Of a stretch of DNA of 9,854 nucleotides, positions 1-6,845 are shown one piece after another; within the stretch, counting starts at the first letter, position 1; every line of letters begins with the position of its first letter. Where the stretch lies: positions 1 to 9,854 of the forward strand of contig JADFCT010000113.1 of the NCBI GenBank assembly GCA_017161665.1. The letters run 5' to 3'. Both the position numbers and the translations under genes were made by a program. This DNA comes from Candidatus Sumerlaeota bacterium (GTDB lineage: Bacteria; Sumerlaeota; Sumerlaeia; JADFCT01). The notes below the pieces were generated by a model. That model saw nothing but the letters and a program-made list of their open reading frames with translations, was not told the origin of the DNA and did not search any database.

Positions 1-228
1 CCCACCGATCCGATGGACCAGCCGGTGTTGGGTGATGTGAATGGCGACGGCGTATGCAATAACGTCGATGCCATCATTCTGCACGCCTGGTCATTGGGCC
101 TTATCGACGCCTTCGGCTGGGTGGAGCGCGCCGACGCCTTCGCCGACGGATACATCAACAATCTCGACGCGCTGGCCATTTTCTACTGGTCTTTGGGGCA
201 TGAACCGGTCCTGCCGATCTATCCCTGA
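1..228 (+). CDS. C-terminal end of a dockerin type I-bearing secreted protein (5' truncated)
   Basis: The frame is open from the first base, so this is the last 75 residues of a longer protein whose start lies outside the window. It holds two dockerin/EF-hand-like calcium loops. The first, at visible residues 12-23 (DVNGDGVCNNVD), has Asp/Asn/Asp/Asp at loop positions 1, 3, 5 and 12. The second, at residues 45-56 (DAFADGYINNLD), has Asp at 1, 5 and 12. Each loop is followed by a helix ending in a similar WSLG motif (residues 30-33 and 63-66), as expected of the duplicated dockerin fold. Dockerins bind calcium and pair with cohesin domains in cellulosomes, but in many non-cellulosomal bacteria they sit at the C-terminus of secreted enzymes or surface proteins with unknown partners. 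The protein ends soon after the second repeat. The function of the missing N-terminal part cannot be judged. Confidence 0.82.
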   Translation, partial: PTDPMDQPVLGDVNGDGVCNNVDAIILHAWSLGLIDAFGWVERADAFADGYINNLDALAIFYWSLGHEPVLPIYP

Positions 229-243
229 CGGCTCGTCCGAAAG

Positions 244-271
244 TCAAAGGCTCATCTTTCTTGAGCCTTGA
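244..271 (+). repeat. Short imperfect inverted repeat after the dockerin gene
   Basis: Arms 244-254 and 262-271 can pair over ten base pairs with one bulged A, around a seven-base pyrimidine-rich loop. It begins 16 bases after the dockerin gene's stop codon. It is followed by a run of C rather than T, so it is not a textbook intrinsic terminator, though its position would suit 3'-end formation or mRNA protection. Confidence 0.35.
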
Positions 272-295
272 CCCCCCCGGCCAATCGGCCATAAT

Positions 296-352
296 GGGTT
301 TTTCTTCAGCGGAAGTCTTCAGACTTCCGCTGGAGAAAAACCCTGACTTTTT
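296..352 (+). terminator. Long near-perfect hairpin, candidate terminator between the dockerin and PD40/HZS-like genes
   Basis: Arms 296-317 and 322-343 are complementary over 22 base pairs with a single G-T wobble and a four-base loop (TTCA). The sequence TGAC and then five T (348-352) follow on the + strand. A terminator for the upstream dockerin gene is the simplest reading. The geometry is unusual: the stem's own outer part has T on the left arm and A on the right arm, the opposite of a classical A-stem-T terminator. The hairpin ends 26 bases before the next start codon, so it could also act in the 5' leader of the downstream gene. Confidence 0.5.
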
Positions 353-369
353 AAGAAGGTAGATGTCTG

Positions 370-2817
370 ATGAACAGATGGATGATGGGCTTTGGTTGGA
401 TCATGGTTGTCGCGTTACTCACCGGAACGACGACGGCCGAAAACAACACAGGAACTCCGGCGTCAGTGGATTTGATAGCCGAATGGGATCAACAGTTTGA
501 AACGCTGACCGCGGATATCCAGCGGCGCGAGCATATGGCCGGCTTCCGGGAACAGGTTTTCAATCCCGTGGCCCTGATCGCCCCATCGGATCGGGATCCC
601 CTGGATGTGGTGGTCCGCCGGACCGACGCATTGCTCCGGGATTTGGAAGCCCGCGATCCCGAAACCGATCGATCGGCATACCGAAAGGCGCTGGATGCGA
701 TGGTGGCCGAAGCCGGGACCACTCCCACTGACAACACCGATGGGCGCCGGGAACGGTTTCGGGCCGCCTGCGCCCTGCGCCGGCAGATCGCCTTTTCCAA
801 TCCCCTGCTGGATTTTGACGAACTCCTGTTCATCACCCGCCACCGCTCGCGCTTCAGCCACATGTGCGATCAATACTACGGTATCAACACGCCACCCGGC
901 GGCAGCATCCATGTCCTGAGTGATCCCTTCGGCCCTCAGCCACGGCTTCGCGATCTGCTGGAGGGCGCCGTCGTCGAAAGTGGTCGCCTCAAGGGCCAAA
1001 GCCTGGCCGGCGGCTCCTTCCTGTCCCCGGATTTGTCGTATGACGGCCAGACGCTCTTGTTCGCCTATGTGGAGTGTGAGGGCGATACGGAACATCGCTA
1101 TCATACCGATCCTTCGAAAGGGCATTGGCATCCTGGGCGCTGCTATCATCTCTTTTCGGTCAATGCCGACGGCTCGAATCTGCGCCAGTTGACCGATGGA
1201 ACCTGGAACGATTTCGATCCCGCCTGGCTGCCCAATGGTCGGGTTGTCTTTATTTCTGAGCGGCGCGGCGGCTACCTGCGCTGTGGCCGCGTCTGTCCGA
1301 CCTATACATTGTACGACATGGCGCCCGATGGATCGGACATCAATTGCCTCAGCCCCCATGAAACGAACGAATGGCATCCGAGCGTCACCCACGATGGTCG
1401 GATCATCTACACACGCTGGGACTATGTGGACCGCCATGGCTGCGTGGCCCATCAGCCCTGGATCACCACGGTGGACGGACGCGACTCCCGCGGTGTCCAT
1501 GGCAACTTCGCCCCCCGCGAAACACGCGCGGATATGGAACTCGACGTTCGAGCCATCCCCGCTTCGCACCGTTTTGTCGCCACCGGCGCCCCCCATCACG
1601 GACAGGCCTTCGGCTCCCTCGTCGTCTTTGATCCCCGTGAAGAGGACGACGACGCCATGGGACCCGCCCGAAGGCTGACGCCGGAGGTCGATTTTCCCGA
1701 AACGCAAGGCGGCGCGCAGGTCTATGGCACGCCCTGGCCCCTGAGCGAAAACTATTATTTGTGTGTCTATGACCCAAATATGAAAAGCAATCAAGGCAGC
1801 CAGGGCCGAAAATTCGACCGCGGGGACTATGGCATCTACCTGCTCGACGCCTTCGGCAACAAGGAGTTGATCTACCGCGATCCGACCATTGCGTGCCTGA
1901 GCCCCATGCCCTTCCGTCCCCGACCCGTTCCCCGATTGACTCCGGAAAATCCCACGCGCGCCGTCGAGGGCGCCGAAGCCACCATGGCCGTCGTTAATGT
2001 CTATAACAGCCTGAAGGCCTGGCCGGAAGAAACGACCATCAAGGCCCTGCGCATTTATCAAATCCTCCCCATGACCGTCCCGTCCGGCGCCCCACCCCAC
2101 GAAATCGGAATGCGTCTGCCGGGCCTCGAAGGCTCTGATTCCGTGATTCTCGCCCGCTACGTCCTCGGAACCGTACCGGTCGAGGAAGACGGCAGCGCCT
2201 ATTTTACCGTGCCGGCGAAAAAGGAAGTGTTCTTTCAAGCCCTGGATGAGAAGGGGCTGGCCGTTCAGTCCATGCGATCGGCCACCTATGCTCAGCCCGG
2301 CGAACACCTGACCTGTCAGGGGTGCCATGAGCCGCGCAATTCGGCGCCGTCCAGTTTGTCTGCCACTCCCTTGGCCTTTCAACGCCCCCCATCCGTCCCC
2401 ACGCCCGACGTGGACGGGACAAATCCCTTCAGCTATCCCCGCCTGATCCAGCCGATTCTGGAGCGCAACTGTCTTTCCTGTCATGAGGCAAATGCCGACA
2501 AGGCCCCCCGGCTGGACCGGGAAGTCATCGCGCAGGGAAACAACAAATGGTTCGCCTCCTACCATTCCCTGGCCCCGCAATATGGCTTCTGGCAATATGG
2601 CGACCGTCTGCGCACCACGCCCGGACAATTCGGCGCCAAAGCCTCAAAACTCTACCCCATGCTGGCCCAAGACCATCACGGCCTGAAACTGTCCGAAGAA
2701 GACCTGCGCCGCATCGCTCTGTGGCTCGATTCGGTCTCCATCTTCTATGGTGTCTATGAAAAAGAGGGCGGCGAGGCCCAACTGCGAGGGGAAATCGCCT
2801 ATCCGACCCTGGAGTAG
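370..2817 (+). CDS. Secreted PD40 beta-propeller / hydrazine synthase alpha-like protein with two c-type haem motifs
   Basis: An 815-residue exported protein. Residues 1-24 look like a Sec signal peptide (hydrophobic core MVVALLTG, likely cleavage after TTA), so it should act outside the cytoplasm. Residues about 218-360 contain PD40/TolB-like propeller blades, for example near VNADGSNLRQLTDG and PDGSDINCLSPHE. Residues about 545-655 match my memory of the hydrazine synthase alpha middle domain and end in a first haem motif, CQGCH, at 649-653. A second motif, CLSCH, at 701-705 lies in a cytochrome-c-like C-terminal segment. The start is supported by AGAAGG nine or ten bases upstream. Such HZS-alpha relatives occur in many planctomycete-like genomes with no known reaction. 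No hzsB/hzsC-like partner is visible, and the residue four after the first CXXCH His is Asn (N657), whereas I recall the anammox enzyme using a Tyr there as haem ligand. I therefore do not call hydrazine synthesis; an extracytoplasmic redox role is inferred. Confidence 0.85.
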   Translation: MNRWMMGFGWIMVVALLTGTTTAENNTGTPASVDLIAEWDQQFETLTADIQRREHMAGFREQVFNPVALIAPSDRDPLDVVVRRTDALLRDLEARDPETDRSAYRKALDAMVAEAGTTPTDNTDGRRERFRAACALRRQIAFSNPLLDFDELLFITRHRSRFSHMCDQYYGINTPPGGSIHVLSDPFGPQPRLRDLLEGAVVESGRLKGQSLAGGSFLSPDLSYDGQTLLFAYVECEGDTEHRYHTDPSKGHWHPGRCYHLFSVNADGSNLRQLTDGTWNDFDPAWLPNGRVVFISERRGGYLRCGRVCPTYTLYDMAPDGSDINCLSPHETNEWHPSVTHDGRIIYTRWDYVDRHGCVAHQPWITTVDGRDSRGVHGNFAPRETRADMELDVRAIPASHRFVATGAPHHGQAFGSLVVFDPREEDDDAMGPARRLTPEVDFPETQGGAQVYGTPWPLSENYYLCVYDPNMKSNQGSQGRKFDRGDYGIYLLDAFGNKELIYRDPTIACLSPMPFRPRPVPRLTPENPTRAVEGAEATMAVVNVYNSLKAWPEETTIKALRIYQILPMTVPSGAPPHEIGMRLPGLEGSDSVILARYVLGTVPVEEDGSAYFTVPAKKEVFFQALDEKGLAVQSMRSATYAQPGEHLTCQGCHEPRNSAPSSLSATPLAFQRPPSVPTPDVDGTNPFSYPRLIQPILERNCLSCHEANADKAPRLDREVIAQGNNKWFASYHSLAPQYGFWQYGDRLRTTPGQFGAKASKLYPMLAQDHHGLKLSEEDLRRIALWLDSVSIFYGVYEKEGGEAQLRGEIAYPTLE

Positions 2818-2881
2818 GGGCGCAGGGAATGAAGGCAATCTCCGATCCGATCTATGGGCTTTTTGAAAGGAGGATGTGATC

Positions 2882-3052
2882 TTGGTCGCCCTTGCCCTGT
2901 GGCTGTGGGCGCCGTGTCGGAGTTTTCGAAGAGACGGAAAGGGCTTGGATGGGATAATCGACCAGGCAAGGATTATTTGCCGGCTATTTCATGATGTGGG
3001 CTTGTACTTTCCTGGAAATGTGGTTATCCTCGTCAGCGCGTGTCTCAAGTAA
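2882..3052 (+). CDS. Possible small ORF with a strong ribosome-binding site (uncertain)
   Basis: The 260-base spacer between the HZS-like gene and the SMP-30-like gene contains AAAGGAGG at 2866-2873, followed eight bases later by TTG at 2882, which opens a 56-codon frame ending in TAA at 3050-3052. A GTG in the same frame at 2876 is too close to the ribosome-binding site. The predicted peptide starts with a short hydrophobic stretch (VALALWLWAPC), has a basic middle and ends LVSACLK; I recognise no family. The only support is the near-perfect Shine-Dalgarno at good spacing. Against it are the rare TTG start, lack of recognisable homology and short length. The rest of the spacer shows no convincing terminator, and only a weak promoter-like pair (TTGTAC at 3002-3007, TTATCC at 3024-3029). 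Confidence 0.22.
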   Translation: MVALALWLWAPCRSFRRDGKGLDGIIDQARIICRLFHDVGLYFPGNVVILVSACLK

Positions 3053-3077
3053 AGTCCATTTTAAGGGAGAGAATTGA

Positions 3078-4253
3078 ATGAAACATCCAACGATCTATAC
3101 ACTCTTTTGCGCCGCATCGATCGCCTTGACGGGGTGTGGGCAAAAGGACGCTTCGGAAAAGGAGCCGCCCACCGTATCCCTCAATCCCAGCGCGCCCCGT
3201 CTGATCGTCGAACTGCCCATTGAGTATAACACGCCCGATGGCTGCACACTCGACGCGGACGGAAACATCATTCAGTCCATTCCGAACTTCAACAACCCGA
3301 CCCTCTTCGAGCAAGGCGTTTTGACCACGACGCCGCCGGCCGTCATGGTCATGATCGACAAGGACAATCAACTGACGGAATGGTACCGCTTTAAACCGGA
3401 AGATCTCCATCCCGAGACCGGCAAAGTCGGTCCCATGGACTGCGCGTTCGGCCCCGATGGGCATCTGTACCTGGCCGATAACCAACAGCCATACGACGCG
3501 AATCGCAAATCACGGGTCCTGCGCATCAACATGGAGAACGGAAAACCTGTCTCCACCACCGTCGTCGCCACGGGCTTTACGGTGTCCAACGCCGTCGTCT
3601 GGAAAGGCGACACGCTCTTTGTCTCGGAGACAATCCTGGACTATACCCCCGCCACAACCGACGAGCCGGCGTCAATGGTCAGCGGCGTGGTCGCTTTGAC
3701 GCTGGATGAAATGAATGCCGGCCCCGTGAACCTGGCCCCTTGGGACTCGAACGCCCCCGATCCGCATTTCATCGCCCTCTATACGACGAGCGGACGCGTC
3801 GGTTTTGGCGCCGACGGACTCTGTATCGACGCCGAGGGCTCGCTGTATTGTGGCATCTTCGAAGACGGGATCATCATGAAGACCACCTTCGACGCCGAAG
3901 GCAATCCTTCGGAGCCGGTTCTCTTTGCCCAGGATCCTGAAAAAATGGCGAGTTGCGACGGCATCGTCTGGAACGAAGCCGACAATAAAATCTACGTGGC
4001 CGATATGCTCAACAACGCCGTGCAGGTCGTCGATATGGATGGGAACGTGACGACCCTCCACGCCAACGGCGACACGGACGGGGCCGACGGTTCGCTGGAT
4101 CAACCCTGTGAAGTGCTGATCCGCGGGAACGAATTGATTGTGGTCAACATGGACTGGCCGTGGGAAAGCGATCTGCTGGTCAACAAGACCGTGGAGCCGC
4201 CCTTCACCATTTCGGCGATTTCGCTTCTCCCGTCCTGTTGCCCGGCAGAATAA
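3078..4253 (+). CDS. SMP-30/gluconolactonase/LRE-like beta-propeller lipoprotein
   Basis: A 391-residue protein. The N-terminus has a lipoprotein signal with lipobox LTGC, so Cys20 is the probable lipidated residue and the mature protein is membrane-anchored in the periplasm or at the outer membrane. The body has repeated propeller motifs of the SMP-30/NHL type: a TPDGCTLDADGN blade near 51-62, DCAFGPDGHLYLAD near 121-134, ADGLCIDAEGSLYCG near 247-260, and SCDGIVWNEADNKIYVAD near 292-309. N171 (in VSNAVVW) and D294 (in CDGIVW) fall where the family usually places its metal-binding Asn and Asp. Known relatives hydrolyse sugar lactones such as gluconolactone with a divalent metal, but many family members have other or unknown substrates. 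The start is supported by AAGGGAGAG about 7 bases upstream. Reading with the convergent DUF1080 lipoprotein, a role in extracytoplasmic sugar metabolism is plausible but inferred. Confidence 0.8.
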   Translation: MKHPTIYTLFCAASIALTGCGQKDASEKEPPTVSLNPSAPRLIVELPIEYNTPDGCTLDADGNIIQSIPNFNNPTLFEQGVLTTTPPAVMVMIDKDNQLTEWYRFKPEDLHPETGKVGPMDCAFGPDGHLYLADNQQPYDANRKSRVLRINMENGKPVSTTVVATGFTVSNAVVWKGDTLFVSETILDYTPATTDEPASMVSGVVALTLDEMNAGPVNLAPWDSNAPDPHFIALYTTSGRVGFGADGLCIDAEGSLYCGIFEDGIIMKTTFDAEGNPSEPVLFAQDPEKMASCDGIVWNEADNKIYVADMLNNAVQVVDMDGNVTTLHANGDTDGADGSLDQPCEVLIRGNELIVVNMDWPWESDLLVNKTVEPPFTISAISLLPSCCPAE

Positions 4254-4299
4254 GCCACAGAACTTCCAGCAAGTCGAATAAAAACGATGCAAAACGCCA

Positions 4300-4334
4300 A
4301 GCGCCCCGGGATGGCTGTCCAGTCCCGGGGCGCT
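4300..4334. terminator. GC-rich hairpin between convergent genes, probable bidirectional terminator
   Basis: Arms 4300-4311 and 4323-4334 are a perfect 12-base-pair inverted repeat (AGCGCCCCGGGA), and TGG/CCA inside the loop can lengthen the stem. It sits between the stop of the rightward SMP-30-like gene (4253) and the stop of the leftward DUF1080 gene (4358). On the - strand the stem is followed by TGGCG, then TTTT, and later TTTTT, giving a fair U-tract for the DUF1080 transcript. On the + strand the downstream sequence is only weakly T-rich (TCAGTTATT). The location at a convergent junction supports a shared terminator. Confidence 0.7.
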
Positions 4335-4357
4335 TCAGTTATTCCGCAAGCGGAGCC

Positions 4358-5041
4358 TTATTGATCCAATTCCGTAATGGTCACGTTCCGGAAATAGATG
4401 GGGGCGCCGGCGTGCTTGCCCTGGAGGCCGATCTTCCCCTTGGTGGGAATTTCAGCGAAGGGCTTGGGAAGCCAGGAGGGGATTTCCGAACCGTCGGGAT
4501 TGGTCTTGCCCGAAGTCCACAGGCTCATGTCCATTTCCGTCACGAGTTCGCCATTGAGGGTCACGTCGATTTGCTGCCCCACGCACTTGACGCGCATGGT
4601 GTTCCATTCGCCCGGCTTTTTGACGTTGGATTTCTTGGCGGCCAGGTGACCAAAGATAGCCGCGCACTGCCAGGTCCGGTCCTTGGAAGACCATTCTTCC
4701 GCGAAATCGTCGGCGATCTGGATTTCAACGGAATTGGGGATCCAATTCTGGGTGTCCGTGCAATAGACGACGACGCCGCTGTTTGTGCCCTCGGCGGTTT
4801 TGAATTCCAGATCGAGAATGAAGTTTTCATAATCGCGCTGGGTCCAGATGGCCTGGTCTTCGCTGGCGGTCATGACGCCATTTTCGTCGATGGTCCAAAC
4901 GCCTTCGGGATAGTCCGCGTTGGACAGGTCGGGGGTGAAGAGAGGGGCGCCGGTCGTGGCGCACGAAACGATGAACGCCGCGGCGGCGGCCAGCCCCAGT
5001 GTGGCGGCCTTGCGGATGCTGTGACTCAGATGGAATGACAT
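4358..5041 (-). CDS. DUF1080 / 3-keto-disaccharide hydrolase domain lipoprotein
   Basis: A 227-residue protein with a lipoprotein signal peptide: basic residues R10-K11, an alanine-rich core, and lipobox IVSC with Cys27. Residues about 33-226 fit the DUF1080 (PF06439) concanavalin-like jelly-roll: alternating beta strands, NSVEIQI at 103-109, EWNTMRVKCVGQQIDVTLNG at 145-164, and a C-terminal GKIGLQGKHAGAPIYFRNV at 202-220. Characterised relatives hydrolyse 3-keto-glucosides made by sugar 3-dehydrogenases; many others have no assigned substrate. The ATG is well supported by AAAGGAGA (5050-5057) eight bases upstream. It follows gatA by 122 bases on the same strand, but an AT-rich segment in that gap suggests its own promoter. 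DUF1080 proteins are greatly expanded in Planctomycetes/Hydrogenedentes-like genomes. No sugar dehydrogenase partner is in the window, so the substrate is unknown. Confidence 0.83.
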   Translation of the reverse strand: MSFHLSHSIRKAATLGLAAAAAFIVSCATTGAPLFTPDLSNADYPEGVWTIDENGVMTASEDQAIWTQRDYENFILDLEFKTAEGTNSGVVVYCTDTQNWIPNSVEIQIADDFAEEWSSKDRTWQCAAIFGHLAAKKSNVKKPGEWNTMRVKCVGQQIDVTLNGELVTEMDMSLWTSGKTNPDGSEIPSWLPKPFAEIPTKGKIGLQGKHAGAPIYFRNVTITELDQ

Positions 5042-5086
5042 AAAGCAGTTCTCCTTTAAAGGGTGGGTTGGGTTGGTCTATCCCCA

Positions 5087-5120
5087 TTATTTGAAAACGA
5101 CATCTTATTGAAAACAATAA
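5087..5120 (-). promoter_or_regulatory. AT-rich direct repeat/palindrome upstream of the DUF1080 gene, candidate promoter or operator
   Basis: In an otherwise GC-rich window this short spacer is AT-rich. On the + strand TTATTTGAAAAC (5087-5098) is followed by TTATTGAAAAC (5105-5115), an almost exact direct repeat about 18 bases apart. The second copy is also part of a palindrome, TTATTG-AAAA-CAATAA (5105-5120). The element lies 46-79 bases before the DUF1080 start. I cannot pick out a clear -35/-10 pair, so promoter or repressor binding is inferred from composition, symmetry and position. Confidence 0.35.
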
Positions 5121-5163
5121 CAGGCTGCAACGCGAATCCCGCGCATTCTCCCGGTCATACCGC

Positions 5164-6621
5164 TCAGCGAACGGGGCGGAGGCCTTTGAATCCCGCCGTG
5201 GCCTCATAGGCGTAGGCGGCCCTCAAGAGGCGGGCTTCCTCAAAGGCCGGCGAAATCAATTGCAGGCCAATCGGCAGATGGTTCGACGAGAAACCGCACG
5301 GCACGGACACGCCGGCATAGCCGGCCAGATTCAGGGAAACCGTGAACACGTCGGCCAGGTACATGGACAGCGGATCATCCGTGTTCTCGCCCAGCCGGAA
5401 GGCGGGCGTGGGGGTGACCGGCGCCGCGATCAGATCCACGGATTCGAAAGCGTTCAGGAAATCCTTTTGAATCAACGTACGCACTTTGAGGGACTTCAGA
5501 TAATAGGCGTCATAAAAACCGGCGGACAGGGCATAGGTCCCCAGCATGATCCGGCGTTTCACTTCGTCGCCGAACCGCGCGCGTGTTTTGGTGTACATCT
5601 CGATGATATTTTTGCAATCCGGCTCTCGTTCACCATATTGCACGCCGTCATAGCGGGCCAGGTTCGAGGAGGCCTCGGCGGTGGCGGACACATAGTACGC
5701 CGCGATAGCGTATCGGGTGTGGGGCAGAGAGATTTCATGGACTTCGGCGCCCAGATTTTTCAGAGCCGCAATGGCGGCATGGACGGTTTGTTCCACTTCC
5801 GGGTCCATGCCCTCGGTAAAGTATTCTTTGGGCATTCCGATTCGCATCCCCGCCACGCCGCCATCGATGCCCTCCAGAAAATCCGGCGTCGGCACGTCAT
5901 GGGATGTGGAATCCATGGGATCGTGGCCGGCGATGACATTCAGCAACAGGGCCGCGTCCTTCACATCAATGGTCATGGGGCCGATCTGATCGAGCGAGGA
6001 GCCATAGGCCACCAGCCCATAGCGGGACACGCGCCCATAGGTGGGCTTGAGCCCTACGACGCCACAATGCGCCGCCGGCTGGCGGATGGAGCCGCCCGTA
6101 TCCGATCCCAGCGCCCAGGGCGCCAGCGCGGCGGCCACGGCCGCGCCCGATCCCCCACTGGAGCCGCCGGGGATGCGTTCTGTATCCCATGGGTTGAGGG
6201 TCGGCCCAAAGCCGGAATTTTCCGTTGACGAGCCCATGGCGAACTCATCCAGGTTCGTCTTGCCCAGGATCACGGCGCCCGCGTTCCGGAGTCGGGCCGT
6301 GACGGTGGCGTCGTAGGGGGGGCGGAAGTTTTCCAGCATCCGTGAGGCGCAGGTGGTCCGCAGGCCCCGGGCGCAGATATTGTCTTTCAAGGCAATGGGG
6401 ACGCCGGTGACGGCTGTGACGCCGTCGCCCTGGGCGCGGCGTTCGTCGGCCTGGCGCGCCTGGGTCAGGGCCGTTTCAGGACAGATGTGTAAATAGGCGT
6501 GAATGCCGGGATCGACCGTCGCGATCCGGTCCAGGTAGGCCTGCGTCACTTCGACGCTGGAGATCTGGCCCGCTGCCAGCATTTCACTGATTTCAAGGGC
6601 GGATTTATCACAAACACTCAC
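5164..6621 (-). CDS. gatA: Glutamyl/aspartyl-tRNA amidotransferase subunit A
   Basis: A 485-residue amidase-signature protein, full length for GatA. It releases ammonia from glutamine for GatB, which uses it to convert Glu-tRNA(Gln) and/or Asp-tRNA(Asn) to the amidated forms in the cytoplasm. The Lys-cisSer-Ser catalytic triad is visible as K79 (PIALKDN), S154 (PGGSSGGS) and S178 (SDTGGSIRQP), and the GatA hallmarks VGLKPTYGRVSRYG, SLDQIGP and EVKRRIMLGTYALS are all present. The start is GTG at 6621, chosen because the N-terminus then aligns with known GatA (K79, S154 and S178 match the numbering I recall for Staphylococcus aureus GatA). The upstream AAAAGGAAAA is a modest ribosome-binding site at a slightly long spacing. 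It is on the same strand as gatC but separated from it by 224 bases. gatB is not in the window. Confidence 0.96.
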   Translation of the reverse strand: MSVCDKSALEISEMLAAGQISSVEVTQAYLDRIATVDPGIHAYLHICPETALTQARQADERRAQGDGVTAVTGVPIALKDNICARGLRTTCASRMLENFRPPYDATVTARLRNAGAVILGKTNLDEFAMGSSTENSGFGPTLNPWDTERIPGGSSGGSGAAVAAALAPWALGSDTGGSIRQPAAHCGVVGLKPTYGRVSRYGLVAYGSSLDQIGPMTIDVKDAALLLNVIAGHDPMDSTSHDVPTPDFLEGIDGGVAGMRIGMPKEYFTEGMDPEVEQTVHAAIAALKNLGAEVHEISLPHTRYAIAAYYVSATAEASSNLARYDGVQYGEREPDCKNIIEMYTKTRARFGDEVKRRIMLGTYALSAGFYDAYYLKSLKVRTLIQKDFLNAFESVDLIAAPVTPTPAFRLGENTDDPLSMYLADVFTVSLNLAGYAGVSVPCGFSSNHLPIGLQLISPAFEEARLLRAAYAYEATAGFKGLRPVR

Positions 6622-6655
6622 GGAAGGCTTTTCCTTTTCGAAAATCTGAATGGGG

Positions 6656-6694
6656 CGTTCGCTTCGCGAAAAAACGGGAACGGAGAAGCGAACG
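6656..6694. repeat. Inverted repeat in the gatC-gatA spacer
   Basis: Arms CGTTCGCTTC (6656-6665) and GAAGCGAACG (6685-6694) are a perfect 10-base-pair inverted repeat around a 19-base loop. No T-run follows on either strand, so it does not look like an intrinsic terminator. It lies 35 bases upstream of the gatA start. The same 224-base spacer (6622-6845) also holds a GC-rich self-complementary stretch near 6718-6734 and a weak imperfect inverted repeat at 6761-6778. I find no credible gene in the spacer. Confidence 0.5.
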
Positions 6695-6845
6695 GCTGAC
6701 CGGGAGACCGTGTCCCCCGCGCGCTCGCGCGCTCTATACCGCTTCCTTGATCATCGTCCTCATTCGCCGCGCGAAATGAATCGTCCTGGGAAACCCGATA
6801 TTGTTTGTTTGGGAGACTCGGTGGAGGGGCAGAAAACCGCGGCGC

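Noticed and set aside
463..2628. 721-codon open frame antisense to the HZS-alpha-like gene
   Set aside because: It is a mirror of codon bias in a GC-rich gene; the protein has no recognisable domain, and the sense protein has a signal peptide, haem motifs and a ribosome-binding site.
370..2817. Calling the large protein a true hydrazine synthase alpha subunit (hzsA)
   Set aside because: No partner subunits are visible and Asn replaces the Tyr I expect after the first haem motif; family resemblance alone does not justify the function.
4160..5038. 292-codon + strand frame spanning the end of the SMP-30-like gene and the DUF1080 gene
   Set aside because: It overlaps two well-supported genes and runs through the convergent hairpin; the translation is low-complexity with no family resemblance.
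5260..6228. 322-codon + strand frame antisense to gatA
   Set aside because: Shadow of gatA, whose catalytic triad and full length are unmistakable.
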